This document shows, piece after piece, positions 7,738-15,676 of a DNA stretch of 15,826 bases (position 1 is its first letter; each line of letters starts with the position of its first letter). Both the position numbers and the translations under genes were made by a program. Location of the stretch: positions 1-15,826 of the forward strand of contig SLFT01000487.1 of the NCBI GenBank assembly GCA_007124105.1, in the 5' to 3' direction. The stretch comes from Candidatus Hydrogenedentota bacterium. GTDB taxonomy: Bacteria; Hydrogenedentota; Hydrogenedentia; Hydrogenedentales; CAITNO01. The notes beneath the pieces are model-generated. The model was not told the DNA's origin. It saw only the letters and a list, made by a program, of their open reading frames with translations, and ran no database searches.

Positions 7738-8658
7738 CTATTCCTTTCCCATGGCTTGTAGAAACGCGTCCTCGAGACTGCGGCGGGCCGGCTGAAAATG
7801 GCGTACCTGCGCGTTGCACGTACGCGCTATCTGGAACAGTGCCTGTACGTTGTTTTCGTGCGGGGCCCTTACAAGCAACATGTTCGAGGGATGCAAACGC
7901 GCGCATTCATACCCCGCGGCGCGCACTTCCTTCACGAAGGCGATATCGCTGTCGCGAACGCGCATCTCATAAAATTCAAGGCGGGGTATGGTCAGGTCGC
8001 AAATAGCGCCTGAATGCACCACCTTGCCTTTGTCAATCATAACGACCTGTTTGCAGACATGCTGCACGTCGGGCAACAAATGGGAGGAGACAATGACCGT
8101 AACATTCGGACGTTTTGCGATGTCGCTCACCAGGTCCAGGATTTCGATTCGTCCATCGGGGTCCAGGCCGTTGGTGGGTTCGTCAAGAAGCAACAGCTTC
8201 GGATCGTGCAGAATCGCTTGCGCCAGTTTTACCCGTTGCAGCATGCCAGTGGAATAGGTTTCCATGGTGCGGTAGCGGCTGTCGCCGAGATTCACATAGT
8301 TCAACACTTCGTGGGCCCGTTCGAGAGCGTCCACGCGGCGCATCCCGAAAATGCGTCCACAATAGGTGAGAAACGCCACTGCGCTCACTTTCGGGCTGGA
8401 CACTTCTATCTCCGGCATATAGCCCAGTGAGTGTCGCACTTCAATGGCGCGATCGGGCATGGGCATGCCAAATATGTTGACGGTTCCCTTAACCGCGCGG
8501 GTAAATCCGAGCACTGTTTTAATAAAGGTACTTTTTCCCGCGCCGTTTGGTCCGAGCAGACCAATAGCGCCGGCGCCCAGGGCGATGGTAACGCCGTCCA
8601 GGGCGGGGTCGCCATTATATTTTACGGTTACATCGTTAAATTCAATGATGGAAGTCAA
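7738..8658 (-). CDS. ABC transporter ATP-binding protein (first ATPase of the locus)
   Basis: A 306-residue ATPase with Walker A GPNGAGKST (36-44), signature YSTGMLQR (135-142), Walker B LLLLDEP (155-161), D-loop GLDP (164-167) and H-loop H193. The Q-loop position is Glu (GYMPE). The C-terminal extension resembles that of multidrug, Nod-factor and CcmA-like ABC-2 ATPases. No in-frame ATG fits, so the start is the TTG at 8658, a few bases after a GGA-containing site; this is the least certain point of the call. It heads the ABC run, with the permease following after 3 bp. The two ATPases of the locus share order and motifs and probably arose by duplication of an ATPase-permease pair. Confidence 0.92.
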   Translation of the reverse strand: MTSIIEFNDVTVKYNGDPALDGVTIALGAGAIGLLGPNGAGKSTFIKTVLGFTRAVKGTVNIFGMPMPDRAIEVRHSLGYMPEIEVSSPKVSAVAFLTYCGRIFGMRRVDALERAHEVLNYVNLGDSRYRTMETYSTGMLQRVKLAQAILHDPKLLLLDEPTNGLDPDGRIEILDLVSDIAKRPNVTVIVSSHLLPDVQHVCKQVVMIDKGKVVHSGAICDLTIPRLEFYEMRVRDSDIAFVKEVRAAGYECARLHPSNMLLVRAPHENNVQALFQIARTCNAQVRHFQPARRSLEDAFLQAMGKE

Positions 8659-8678
8659 GCGCCATTTCCAGTCTGTTT

Positions 8679-8706
8679 ATTGTAAAATACCCAGTTGCCT
8701 TTTCAG
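8679..8706 (-). promoter_or_regulatory. Possible sigma70-type promoter of the four-gene ABC operon
   Basis: On the minus strand TACAAT (plus 8679-8684, five of six matches to the -10 consensus) lies 16 bp after CTGAAA (plus 8701-8706, four of six to the -35). It would start transcription about 14 bp before the TTG codon at 8658, a short leader. It sits in the 81-bp gap after the 970-residue surface protein gene. No convincing terminator was seen in that gap, so read-through from the upstream gene is also possible. Confidence 0.3.
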
Positions 8707-8739
8707 GGGGGGAAGGGAGAATCCAATGCAATCACAATA

Positions 8740-11652
8740 TCAATAACTGACAGGCAGGTTCAATGTCATTACTTCGCCTTCTTCCGCCACAATAAGTTCT
8801 ACATGCACATAACGCACTTCAAGCGGATTGACCACGCCAAGCTCAAAGTAATAGATGTCCAACTGCCATTCACCGGGTGGCACGTCTTCCATGACAAAGG
8901 CGCCGCTGGGTGTAATGCCCACACTCTGGCCAAGTAGTTCTGTCACCTCGACGGTTCCACCCAATGGCGCGTGCATATAGCCTGGCGGGCCCAGCACCGC
9001 GCGTCCGCCAAGCATGTTGGCGGGCCCCGGCATACAGTGCCCTTCGATGCGCGCGCCCTCGCCCGTACCAAAGTCGTAACGCGTAGCCTGGCCTTCTTCG
9101 ACCATGACTTGTACGCCGCGCGCATCGTATATACTGGTCAGGTTGCCCGCGCTGATGTCGGCGACCATTGCCTGGTATGCGCCCGACGCGAGCCCATCAA
9201 GATAATAATAGCCTGTGTTGTCCGTGTTCGTGTGTTCCGTTATGCCGTGGCCCACCACCGCCACCACCGCGTCCGGCACGGGTTGACCATCACTGTATAC
9301 ATAGCCTTCAAGGGCGCCGCCGGCGCCAAAGCGAATTTGGACATTTTCCTCTTCGCCGCCTTCTTCCAGGAAGATCATCTCGCTCTGCGCGTTTGGATAG
9401 CTTGGATGTTGCGCAATAATGATGTATTCGCCAGGAGGCAGGCTGTCAAAGGTAAATGCGCCGTCGTCGCCGAGCCGTCGCACCCGGTCGTCGGGTACGG
9501 CATTGGCCGCGAGCATCATAAGCGCTTCGGCGGGTGTGGCCGCCTCGAGCAGTGACGCCGTTGCGCCCTGCACACTGCCGCCGTCTCCGGCGATCACCAT
9601 GCCGGAAATTACGCCGCCTTTTTCGTCCAGCATGAATTCGATGCCGTCTATCACCTCGCCCGCCTCGACCACAATCTCCTGGCGCGCGGGCGTGTAGCCA
9701 GTGGCGGAACCCTCAATGCGGTATGCGCCCGCGTTAATGATCAGGTCAAAACTGCCATCGGATGCGAAGAAAGTTTCGCTGCGCGCCGAATCGCTTACCA
9801 TGCCCATCATGCTGACAGAGCCCGTGCGCTCTGAAATGGGATACGCCGCTACATCATAGGCTTCCGGCGGCTGGTTTGTCGCTTTGATTAGCACATGCCC
9901 GCGGATTCGCGCGGACTGGCGCAATACAACGCGCATGGCTTCGTTGAGGCGTACACGTCGCACCGTTGTCGGTGAAAAGCCGTCCCGTGTGGCGATTATC
10001 GTATATTGGCCTGGACTGACGCCGTCAAAGCGGAATGCGCCGTTGTTGGCGGTGGTCATACTGCGGTCGGAGCCCTCGAGGCCGCCCAGGCTTACCCCGG
10101 CAAGACGCACGTCTGCGCCGTCAATCCCCTGACCGCGATCGTCCACCACCGTACCGTATACCGTATGCTCGCCTTCATCAACGCCGCGAAGGGTAATCTT
10201 TATATTGCGCAGATCGCTGTAGCCGTCCGGATATATGGGGTATCCCACTGGCGAGACGCGATACCCTTGTTTCTGCGCGAAAATCTGGTATTCGCCGCCC
10301 GGCAGTTCCTCTAATGTAAACTGCCCGTTACCGTCGGTGCTTCCGCCGCGAAATGCCTGAGGCGCGCTCATGGCGCTGAAAAACCGACCATAGGACGGGA
10401 TGCACATTACCTCGGCGCCCGGGATGGGGCTGTTGTTGCCGTCTACCACCTGTCCGTATACATTGGTGCCGGCGAACATGTAGATATCCACGCGCGCTGT
10501 ACGGTTGTTTGCCGAAAGCAGAAAAGGGTCGCTCAGTTGCGGCGCGTACAGCGTTGTCATGGCGTGAATTCTGAACTCTTCGTTGAGCGGCACGCCCGTC
10601 AGTTCATAATAACCGTCCTCGCCCGAGACGTCGGACACAGGCGCGCGTTGCTGTGCAGCCGATTTCAGAGCCTGAGAGAGCATACTTTCGCCTGAGGTCA
10701 ATACGATGCTTGTTTGGCTGATAGGGTCCTGATCGGGGGAGAAGACATAGCCCCACACCATGCCGGCGGTGTCAACGGTAAAATCAACACCTGTAAGGTT
10801 CTGGTCCGACGCTGAAATTGTGATGCGCTGATAGGGGAGGTTACGACCGGCCCGATAAGTGGAACCGCTTAGATCAACGGCGACCCCAAACTGACCCGTT
10901 GTCAATCCCGTAACGACATAACTACCGTCTTCTTCGGTAACTCCGGACGGGCCTTCCGGCGACTCTACGCGCACAACCAGTCCCGCCGCGCCCTTGTTGG
11001 TTCCCGCTTCCATTACGCGTCCGGCGATGCTCGCGCCGCTTGATAGAATGGCTTCAATGTGCGTTATGGGCGTTTCATCGCTTAATGGCAGCGTTTGCCC
11101 GCTATAGGCGACATATCCCGGCGCCTTCACGGTTACTTCGTAGACGCCGTCATAGGGTACAGAGAGAGAAAATTCGCCGCTTCGATCGGACTGCACGCGA
11201 TGCGGTCGGGTCATTCGCATCCGCATGGCGCGGCGTTCATCTTCATTGAATGACGCCAGCGTTTCGGTATCATCGTTGGTGACCGTACGGGTTGCCGTGA
11301 CATAGGCGTTGCGCACAGGTTCACGACCCGAGGCGGTGATAACAAGTCCTGTAATGCCGTATTCGGCTTCAGGCTCTTCCGGGAGAACAACTTCAGATGT
11401 TGCTGTTGCTTCCACTACCTCCGTCGCCGCGGGTTCGGGCCTGGCCGGCACTGGAGCGGGTGCTATGGGATCATCGCTGGGCGCGCGTTCGTCTGGGCGC
11501 GGTTCGTACACGATACGCGACGCGGGCGGCGCGGGGGGCTTGCGCGGCGCCAGCATAAACGCCAGCCCAATCAGCGCTACAAGCAGCAGCACAATCATCG
11601 CCATAACGCGAACGATGGAAATAGATGATACGGAACGTCTTTTGGATGCCAT
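8740..11652 (-). CDS. Membrane-anchored protein of about nine carboxypeptidase-regulatory-like (transthyretin-like) repeats
   Basis: A 970-residue protein with a short basic N-terminus, one membrane segment (about 12-35) and a Pro/Glu/Ala-rich spacer (about 36-97). About nine tandem beta-sandwich units of 90-110 residues follow to the end. Each unit has the regulatory-like pattern: an opening G-x-V (ITGLV, IAGRV, VWGYV, VYGQV, VYGTV, IRGHV, ISGMV, LEGYV, IEGHC), a middle DG or NG turn, then a P-G-x-Y type strand (for example LPGGEYQI, VSPGQYTI, LPPGEYII, VPPGEWQL). No protease or other catalytic motif was seen, so the protein is probably structural, adhesive or a scaffold outside the membrane. 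It is encoded 81 bp upstream of the ABC operon on the same strand. ATG 11652 has a modest AGGT ribosome site. The function is unknown. Confidence 0.88.
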   Translation of the reverse strand: MASKRRSVSSISIVRVMAMIVLLLVALIGLAFMLAPRKPPAPPASRIVYEPRPDERAPSDDPIAPAPVPARPEPAATEVVEATATSEVVLPEEPEAEYGITGLVITASGREPVRNAYVTATRTVTNDDTETLASFNEDERRAMRMRMTRPHRVQSDRSGEFSLSVPYDGVYEVTVKAPGYVAYSGQTLPLSDETPITHIEAILSSGASIAGRVMEAGTNKGAAGLVVRVESPEGPSGVTEEDGSYVVTGLTTGQFGVAVDLSGSTYRAGRNLPYQRITISASDQNLTGVDFTVDTAGMVWGYVFSPDQDPISQTSIVLTSGESMLSQALKSAAQQRAPVSDVSGEDGYYELTGVPLNEEFRIHAMTTLYAPQLSDPFLLSANNRTARVDIYMFAGTNVYGQVVDGNNSPIPGAEVMCIPSYGRFFSAMSAPQAFRGGSTDGNGQFTLEELPGGEYQIFAQKQGYRVSPVGYPIYPDGYSDLRNIKITLRGVDEGEHTVYGTVVDDRGQGIDGADVRLAGVSLGGLEGSDRSMTTANNGAFRFDGVSPGQYTIIATRDGFSPTTVRRVRLNEAMRVVLRQSARIRGHVLIKATNQPPEAYDVAAYPISERTGSVSMMGMVSDSARSETFFASDGSFDLIINAGAYRIEGSATGYTPARQEIVVEAGEVIDGIEFMLDEKGGVISGMVIAGDGGSVQGATASLLEAATPAEALMMLAANAVPDDRVRRLGDDGAFTFDSLPPGEYIIIAQHPSYPNAQSEMIFLEEGGEEENVQIRFGAGGALEGYVYSDGQPVPDAVVAVVGHGITEHTNTDNTGYYYLDGLASGAYQAMVADISAGNLTSIYDARGVQVMVEEGQATRYDFGTGEGARIEGHCMPGPANMLGGRAVLGPPGYMHAPLGGTVEVTELLGQSVGITPSGAFVMEDVPPGEWQLDIYYFELGVVNPLEVRYVHVELIVAEEGEVMTLNLPVSY

Positions 11653-12440
11653 AAATACCTACGCCTTATTCACGATGCCCGGATAAAGAGGCGATTCCGG
11701 CGCACCTGTCCTTGCTGCTAAAAATGAAAAGCGGAAATCTCATCCGCGACAGGGTGCTATACGACCCGTCATGACGCGTTTTTACCCGCCCCGGGTGATG
11801 GGGCGTATTCGCCACAACTTCAATAACGCGACATACCTTTAACGAAATATGCGCTTAATAAGTATACACTTTCGACGAACCATTTCCCCCTGGGCAGGCA
11901 GCCGCCATACAGACGTCGGTCGGCCTTTTCCTTTTAGAACAGAAGGTACATCCATGACGATGGCAGGGGAACGAAACCCTGTGCAAGACAAATGTGGCTT
12001 CCAGCGTCGTCACATCTGGTTGTCTGTGCCTTGGGCCGCAACAACGCTGCCTTCATCAGCGGCTGACGCGACTATATTATTATTGCAGGAGAATATGTTG
12101 CGCTTCCAGTTTCGTTTAAGCGCGTGACCTATGAGGGGCATAATCATGCGTATCCCATCGTTCTATTTTGTAAGACCAAGAACAAAGGCGGCAAAATAAT
12201 GTAGGTACATAATTGTCCATCAAGATCATACGTGAATCCAGGCGTTGACTTCTGGTATTGTTATGGGGTCACGGTAAAGTTCAATATGTATGACATTGCT
12301 TTGTGGGAAATTCACGTCGTTGGGCGGCAGTGCTGTCATTTTCATTGGGGCGACCCGGATTTGCACTTCCACGAACACGTCAAGGATATTTTGGAGAACC
12401 GATTTCACAGGAACAACAAGAAAAGGAGCCTTTTACCATC
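11653..12440. other. Long divergent intergenic region with hairpins and possible gene relics
   Basis: This 788-bp gap separates the divergent surface-protein and isomerase genes, much longer than other gaps here. It contains two stems. CGCCCC/GGGGCG (11787-11792 with 11800-11805) has no T tract. GCGGA/TCCGC (11731-11747) is followed, on the minus strand, by a T-rich run, like a weak terminator or attenuator in the leader of the surface-protein gene. A possible plus promoter is TTAACG (11839-11844), 18 bp, TATACA (11863-11868). The part from about 12100 is richer in A+T than its neighbours. Two short readings look protein-like: plus 12067-12204 and minus 12226-12408. No gene could be supported. 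Confidence 0.5.
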
Positions 12441-13322
12441 ATGTCAAAAAGCAACAGAAGCGGCATGAGCCGCCGCCAAGCCTTAGCGGCGATGGGCGCG
12501 CTGGCGCTTTCAGCGCGTATTGGCGCGGCCGGCGCAGAGACAAACGAAACATCTTTTAAGGGAATCGGTTTGCAGTTGTATACATTGCGCGACCCCGCCC
12601 GGGACGATTTGCCGGGAACGCTCAAGAAAGTACGTGAAATGGGCTGGGAATACGTGCAATGGAGCGGCATGCCCAACCTTCCCGCGGAGGAAATTCGCGC
12701 GCATCTGGATGAGGCGGGACTGACTGCCGTGGCGGCCCATTGCGGCATCGAAGGATTCGAGGATGATTTCGAAAATCAGGTGGCGTTCTGGAAAACCGTG
12801 GGCGCGCTGGATGTGGCGCCCGGCGGCATGATGCGCGACTGTCGCGGTTCGCTCGAGGCCTGGTTGCGCGGCGCGGCGCGGTTGGACGCGGTGGGCGCGA
12901 AACTACGCGAGGTGGGCATGCGTCTGTCCTACCATAATCATGACTATGAGTTCGAGCGTTATCCCGAGGACCCGCGCACTAAGCTCGAGATCCTTTTTGA
13001 CGAAACTGATGCTGAGAATCTTTACGCTGAACTGGACCTGGCCTGGGTGCATGTGGGCGGCGCCGATCCCGCAGAAATACTGCTGCAATATACAAACCGC
13101 TGTCCAGTAATTCACGCCAAGGATGTGGCGGAGGCAAGGCTGCTGCGACGTCGTCAGTTCATGCCGCTGGGGCAGGGCGTTCTGGATTGGGACGCGATTT
13201 TTGTCGCCGGCAAAAAAGCGGGGGTCGAATGGTGGATATACGAGCAGGATAATGCCGATCGCGACATCTTCGAATGTGCGCAGGAAAGCTATGATTTCCT
13301 GAAAAAACATCTGCTTACATGA
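12441..13322 (+). CDS. Tat-exported sugar phosphate isomerase/epimerase-like protein (xylose isomerase-type TIM barrel)
   Basis: A 293-residue protein. The N-terminus has a twin-arginine signal: SRRQALA (10-16), then an Ala-rich hydrophobic stretch and a likely cleavage site after GAAGA (about 32). The mature part is an AP-endonuclease-2/xylose-isomerase-like TIM barrel: GIGLQLYTLRD (41-51), GWEYVQWSG, HNHDYEFE (165-172), AELDLAWV (D199), PVIHAKDV (H225), GQGVLDW and WWIYEQD (E268). These residues form the divalent metal site in the family. Members isomerise or epimerise sugars or inositols; the substrate is not predictable. ATG 12441 is chosen because AAGGAG (12423-12428) lies 12 bp upstream and it restores the Tat signal; an upstream reading from 12303 adds unrelated residues. 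A hairpin (12460-12473) covers a second in-frame ATG at 12465. Exported members are frequent in Planctomycetes and Bacteroidetes. Confidence 0.88.
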   Translation: MSKSNRSGMSRRQALAAMGALALSARIGAAGAETNETSFKGIGLQLYTLRDPARDDLPGTLKKVREMGWEYVQWSGMPNLPAEEIRAHLDEAGLTAVAAHCGIEGFEDDFENQVAFWKTVGALDVAPGGMMRDCRGSLEAWLRGAARLDAVGAKLREVGMRLSYHNHDYEFERYPEDPRTKLEILFDETDAENLYAELDLAWVHVGGADPAEILLQYTNRCPVIHAKDVAEARLLRRRQFMPLGQGVLDWDAIFVAGKKAGVEWWIYEQDNADRDIFECAQESYDFLKKHLLT

Positions 13323-13416
13323 GCGTAAACGTCCGTTAAGACGCAACCGGTGTAGGTCGTAACCGTCCGGCTTGGAATATCGGCGCCGCACAATGCCCAC
13401 GATGAATGCTTGTTCG

Positions 13417-13425
13417 TGTTATACT
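13417..13425 (+). promoter_or_regulatory. Possible extended -10 promoter of the lipoprotein gene
   Basis: TGTTATACT has the TG of an extended -10 one base before TATACT, which matches five of six consensus bases. It lies about 75 bp before the GTG start of the lipoprotein in the 176-bp gap after the isomerase gene. No good -35 was found, which extended -10 promoters can do without. Confidence 0.3.
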
Positions 13426-13498
13426 TACAGTGACGTTGGTGGTGCGCGAGCGGCGCGGCGATTGTGTCAAGATGGAAACAATACAGGAGACTTTGAAG

Positions 13499-14008
13499 GT
13501 GAAATGGATAGCGCTTGTAGTAGTGTGTCTGATGTTGGCGGCCTGCCAGACTGGTTCGGGCAGCGTCACGGAAAAAGTCCTCGCCGATTTTGGCTTGCGC
13601 GACCATCCCGAAGGATACGTATCGGGATCAGACCGTGTTTTCGAAGAACTTGACAATGTTGGGACTGTCGAGCTGAGGCGCTTGAATGCCGCCGAGCGCC
13701 ACGGTGAAATCGTGTTCGAAGGCGAAGGCGTACACGGTCGCTTTCATAAGGAAGTGAAGGTGTATGAATCCTATCACCCCCTTGATGTACGCGCAATCAC
13801 CGGCGGCGGCACACGGGATCGCGGCTTCAACGGGCTTATCGAATATCGCTACCGCGTTTTCCGCGGCGCGCCAAAGAGTACACGAACCGAAGCGGCGGCT
13901 GAATCTCCGTCCATTCCCACCGATATCGAAGGGCGGGAAACTTATCGTTACAAATTCTCGTCCGGCGGCGTTTGGGACGGCTCACGCGGCGAACACACGC
14001 GACGTTGA
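13499..14008 (+). CDS. Small lipoprotein of unknown function
   Basis: Read from the GTG at 13499, which has AGGAG (13485-13489) nine bases upstream, the protein is 169 residues. It opens with a classic lipoprotein signal: M-K-W, a hydrophobic run of Ile/Ala/Leu/Val, and the lipobox LAAC with the modified cysteine at residue 16. An in-frame ATG at 13472 would put nine extra polar residues before the signal, so GTG is preferred. The mature chain is polar and rich in Arg, Glu and Gly, with FEGEGVHGRFHKEVKVYES and GLIEYRYRVFRGAP suggesting beta strands, and ends in a basic tail. No known domain was recognised. Export and membrane tethering are well supported by the signal; the job is unknown. It sits 59 bp before the secreted peptidase gene and may be co-transcribed with it. 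Confidence 0.75.
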   Translation: MKWIALVVVCLMLAACQTGSGSVTEKVLADFGLRDHPEGYVSGSDRVFEELDNVGTVELRRLNAAERHGEIVFEGEGVHGRFHKEVKVYESYHPLDVRAITGGGTRDRGFNGLIEYRYRVFRGAPKSTRTEAAAESPSIPTDIEGRETYRYKFSSGGVWDGSRGEHTRR

Positions 14009-14067
14009 ACAAAACGGCGAGGCGACAAGCCACGGCAGGCGTCTTGCTACAGAGAAAGTGACGCGTT

Positions 14068-15615
14068 ATGAATGTATACGCGCGGATAATCGCAACAACG
14101 ATAGTAGCGGCAACGCTGGGTTGTGGGGCGGCGTATGCCGACGTGGATGATACCAAGCCGTTCGTGTACGTGGTTAACGTAACAGCGCCGTGCGGCGAGA
14201 CGTTGTCCGAATTGTTGGCGGCGGGCTTCAATATTGGCAGTTTGCACGACAGGACAGCCACCTTATACCTTAGTGAATCCGAATACGGCGAGTTGTTGAG
14301 CTTTGGATATACCACGCAGCTTGTTGAAACCCAGCCGTGCCCCTATGCATCGGACAAAACCATCGGATACACTGCGCCTGACGAGATAGGCGCATTGTTC
14401 GCTTCCTACGCGCAGACATACCCGGACTTGTGTCGCGTTTACTCGCTGGGTACGTCCGTACAGGGACGTGATATCTGGGCCATTAAAATTACACCCGCCC
14501 CGGATACCCCCGCTGACAAACCCGTCGTAAAATACATTTCAACCATGCATGGGGACGAGCCGGTGGGTACGGAGATGTGTCTGTATTTTGCGGATGAATT
14601 GCTTGCCGAATACGGTACGGACGCGTATATCACTGATTTTTTGGACCGGACAATTGTATGGCTGGTTCCCATGATGAATCCGGATGGGTTTCTGGCCAAT
14701 TCCCGCTTTAACGCCAACAACAAGGATTTAAATCGCACGTTTCCATCTTACGGCAACGACTACACCGGCACATGGTTTGACGGCGAGCCGCTCGGCGATA
14801 CGGGTCGTGAACCCGAGGTGATACACATCATGCAATGGAACGCGTCCACCCATGCCGCGTTGTCCGCGAACATGCATACGGGCGCGCTGGTGGTGAATTA
14901 TCCCTATGATAACGACCCGGGAATTCCTTCGGGAACGGAGGCGCCCACGCCAGACGACGCCATGTTCCAATATATCTCGCTGCAATATTCCATGCTTAAT
15001 CCGCCCATGTACGCAAGCACCAGGTTTTCGCAGGGCATTGTAAACGGCTCAGACTGGTACAGCATTACGGGCGGCATGATGGACTGGCATTATCGTTTCA
15101 TGGGATGTCCGCACGTTACGCTTGAGTTATCAGACACCAAGCGCCCGGCCCCGTCGCTGTTGCCTCAATACTGGGCCGAGAATCGGGACTCCATGTTCGC
15201 TTACGCGGAGACAGCGCATATTGGCGTGCGCGGGCTTACCCGCGACCGTAATTCCGATGCGCCTGTGTGGGCCAAAGTCCTGCTGGAGGACAATGAACAG
15301 CCGGTTTTCTCGAATCCGGATTTCGGCAATTATCACAAACTCGCGCTTGCGGGTACATACAATGTGTCTTTCCACGCCGAGGGCTACATCAGCTATTATG
15401 TGGATGACGTGGTGGTGAACGAGGGTCCCGCAACGCGCGTGGATGTAGAATTGTCCGATGGGGACATTAACAACGACGGCGTGGTAAACAGCACGGACAT
15501 ACAACTGGTGGTGGACGCTGTACTGGGCCGCGCCATTCCTTTCGACGCGGATGTTGACGGGCGCGGTCTTTCGGCCACGGCCATCCAGGCGGTTATCAAC
15601 CAGTCGCTGTTATGA
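14068..15615 (+). CDS. Secreted M14 zinc carboxypeptidase with regulatory-like domain and dockerin-like tail
   Basis: A 515-residue exported peptidase. Residues 1-24 are a Sec signal ending in AAYA. A non-catalytic region follows (about 30-95). The M14 domain (about 100-380) has zinc ligands H161 and E164 (HGDEPVG) and H270, substrate residues in MNPDG (203-207) and LNRTF (N222, R223), and catalytic E353 in TLELSD. This matches the N/E-type carboxypeptidases, which remove C-terminal residues. About 384-462 is the transthyretin-like regulatory domain usual behind them (PVWAKVLLED, AGTYNVSFHAEGY). The tail (463-515) is dockerin-like: the first repeat DINNDGVVNSTDI keeps the calcium-binding pattern, while the second (DADVDGRGLSAT) lacks the last acidic position. 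The start has only a weak AG-rich ribosome site. The enzyme probably acts outside the cell or on its surface. Confidence 0.92.
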   Translation: MNVYARIIATTIVAATLGCGAAYADVDDTKPFVYVVNVTAPCGETLSELLAAGFNIGSLHDRTATLYLSESEYGELLSFGYTTQLVETQPCPYASDKTIGYTAPDEIGALFASYAQTYPDLCRVYSLGTSVQGRDIWAIKITPAPDTPADKPVVKYISTMHGDEPVGTEMCLYFADELLAEYGTDAYITDFLDRTIVWLVPMMNPDGFLANSRFNANNKDLNRTFPSYGNDYTGTWFDGEPLGDTGREPEVIHIMQWNASTHAALSANMHTGALVVNYPYDNDPGIPSGTEAPTPDDAMFQYISLQYSMLNPPMYASTRFSQGIVNGSDWYSITGGMMDWHYRFMGCPHVTLELSDTKRPAPSLLPQYWAENRDSMFAYAETAHIGVRGLTRDRNSDAPVWAKVLLEDNEQPVFSNPDFGNYHKLALAGTYNVSFHAEGYISYYVDDVVVNEGPATRVDVELSDGDINNDGVVNSTDIQLVVDAVLGRAIPFDADVDGRGLSATAIQAVINQSLL

Positions 15616-15676
15616 ACGGGCGACCGCGCGGTTTCGGACGGCTCGGCGCCCAGATCATTACAGGAGGCTGGCCTTT

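Noticed and set aside
7738..8658. Loss of the Q-loop glutamine in the ATPase as a sign of inactivation
   Set aside because: Glu at this position occurs in both ATPases here and is common among ABC-2 ATPases, while all other catalytic motifs are intact.
11849..12127. Plus-strand 92-codon frame in the divergent gap
   Set aside because: No ribosome site, no recognisable domain, and a different frame in the same stretch looks equally protein-like; more likely non-coding or relic.
12303..12440. N-terminal extension of the isomerase gene by 46 codons
   Set aside because: It would bury the twin-arginine signal inside the protein, and AAGGAG supports the start at 12441.
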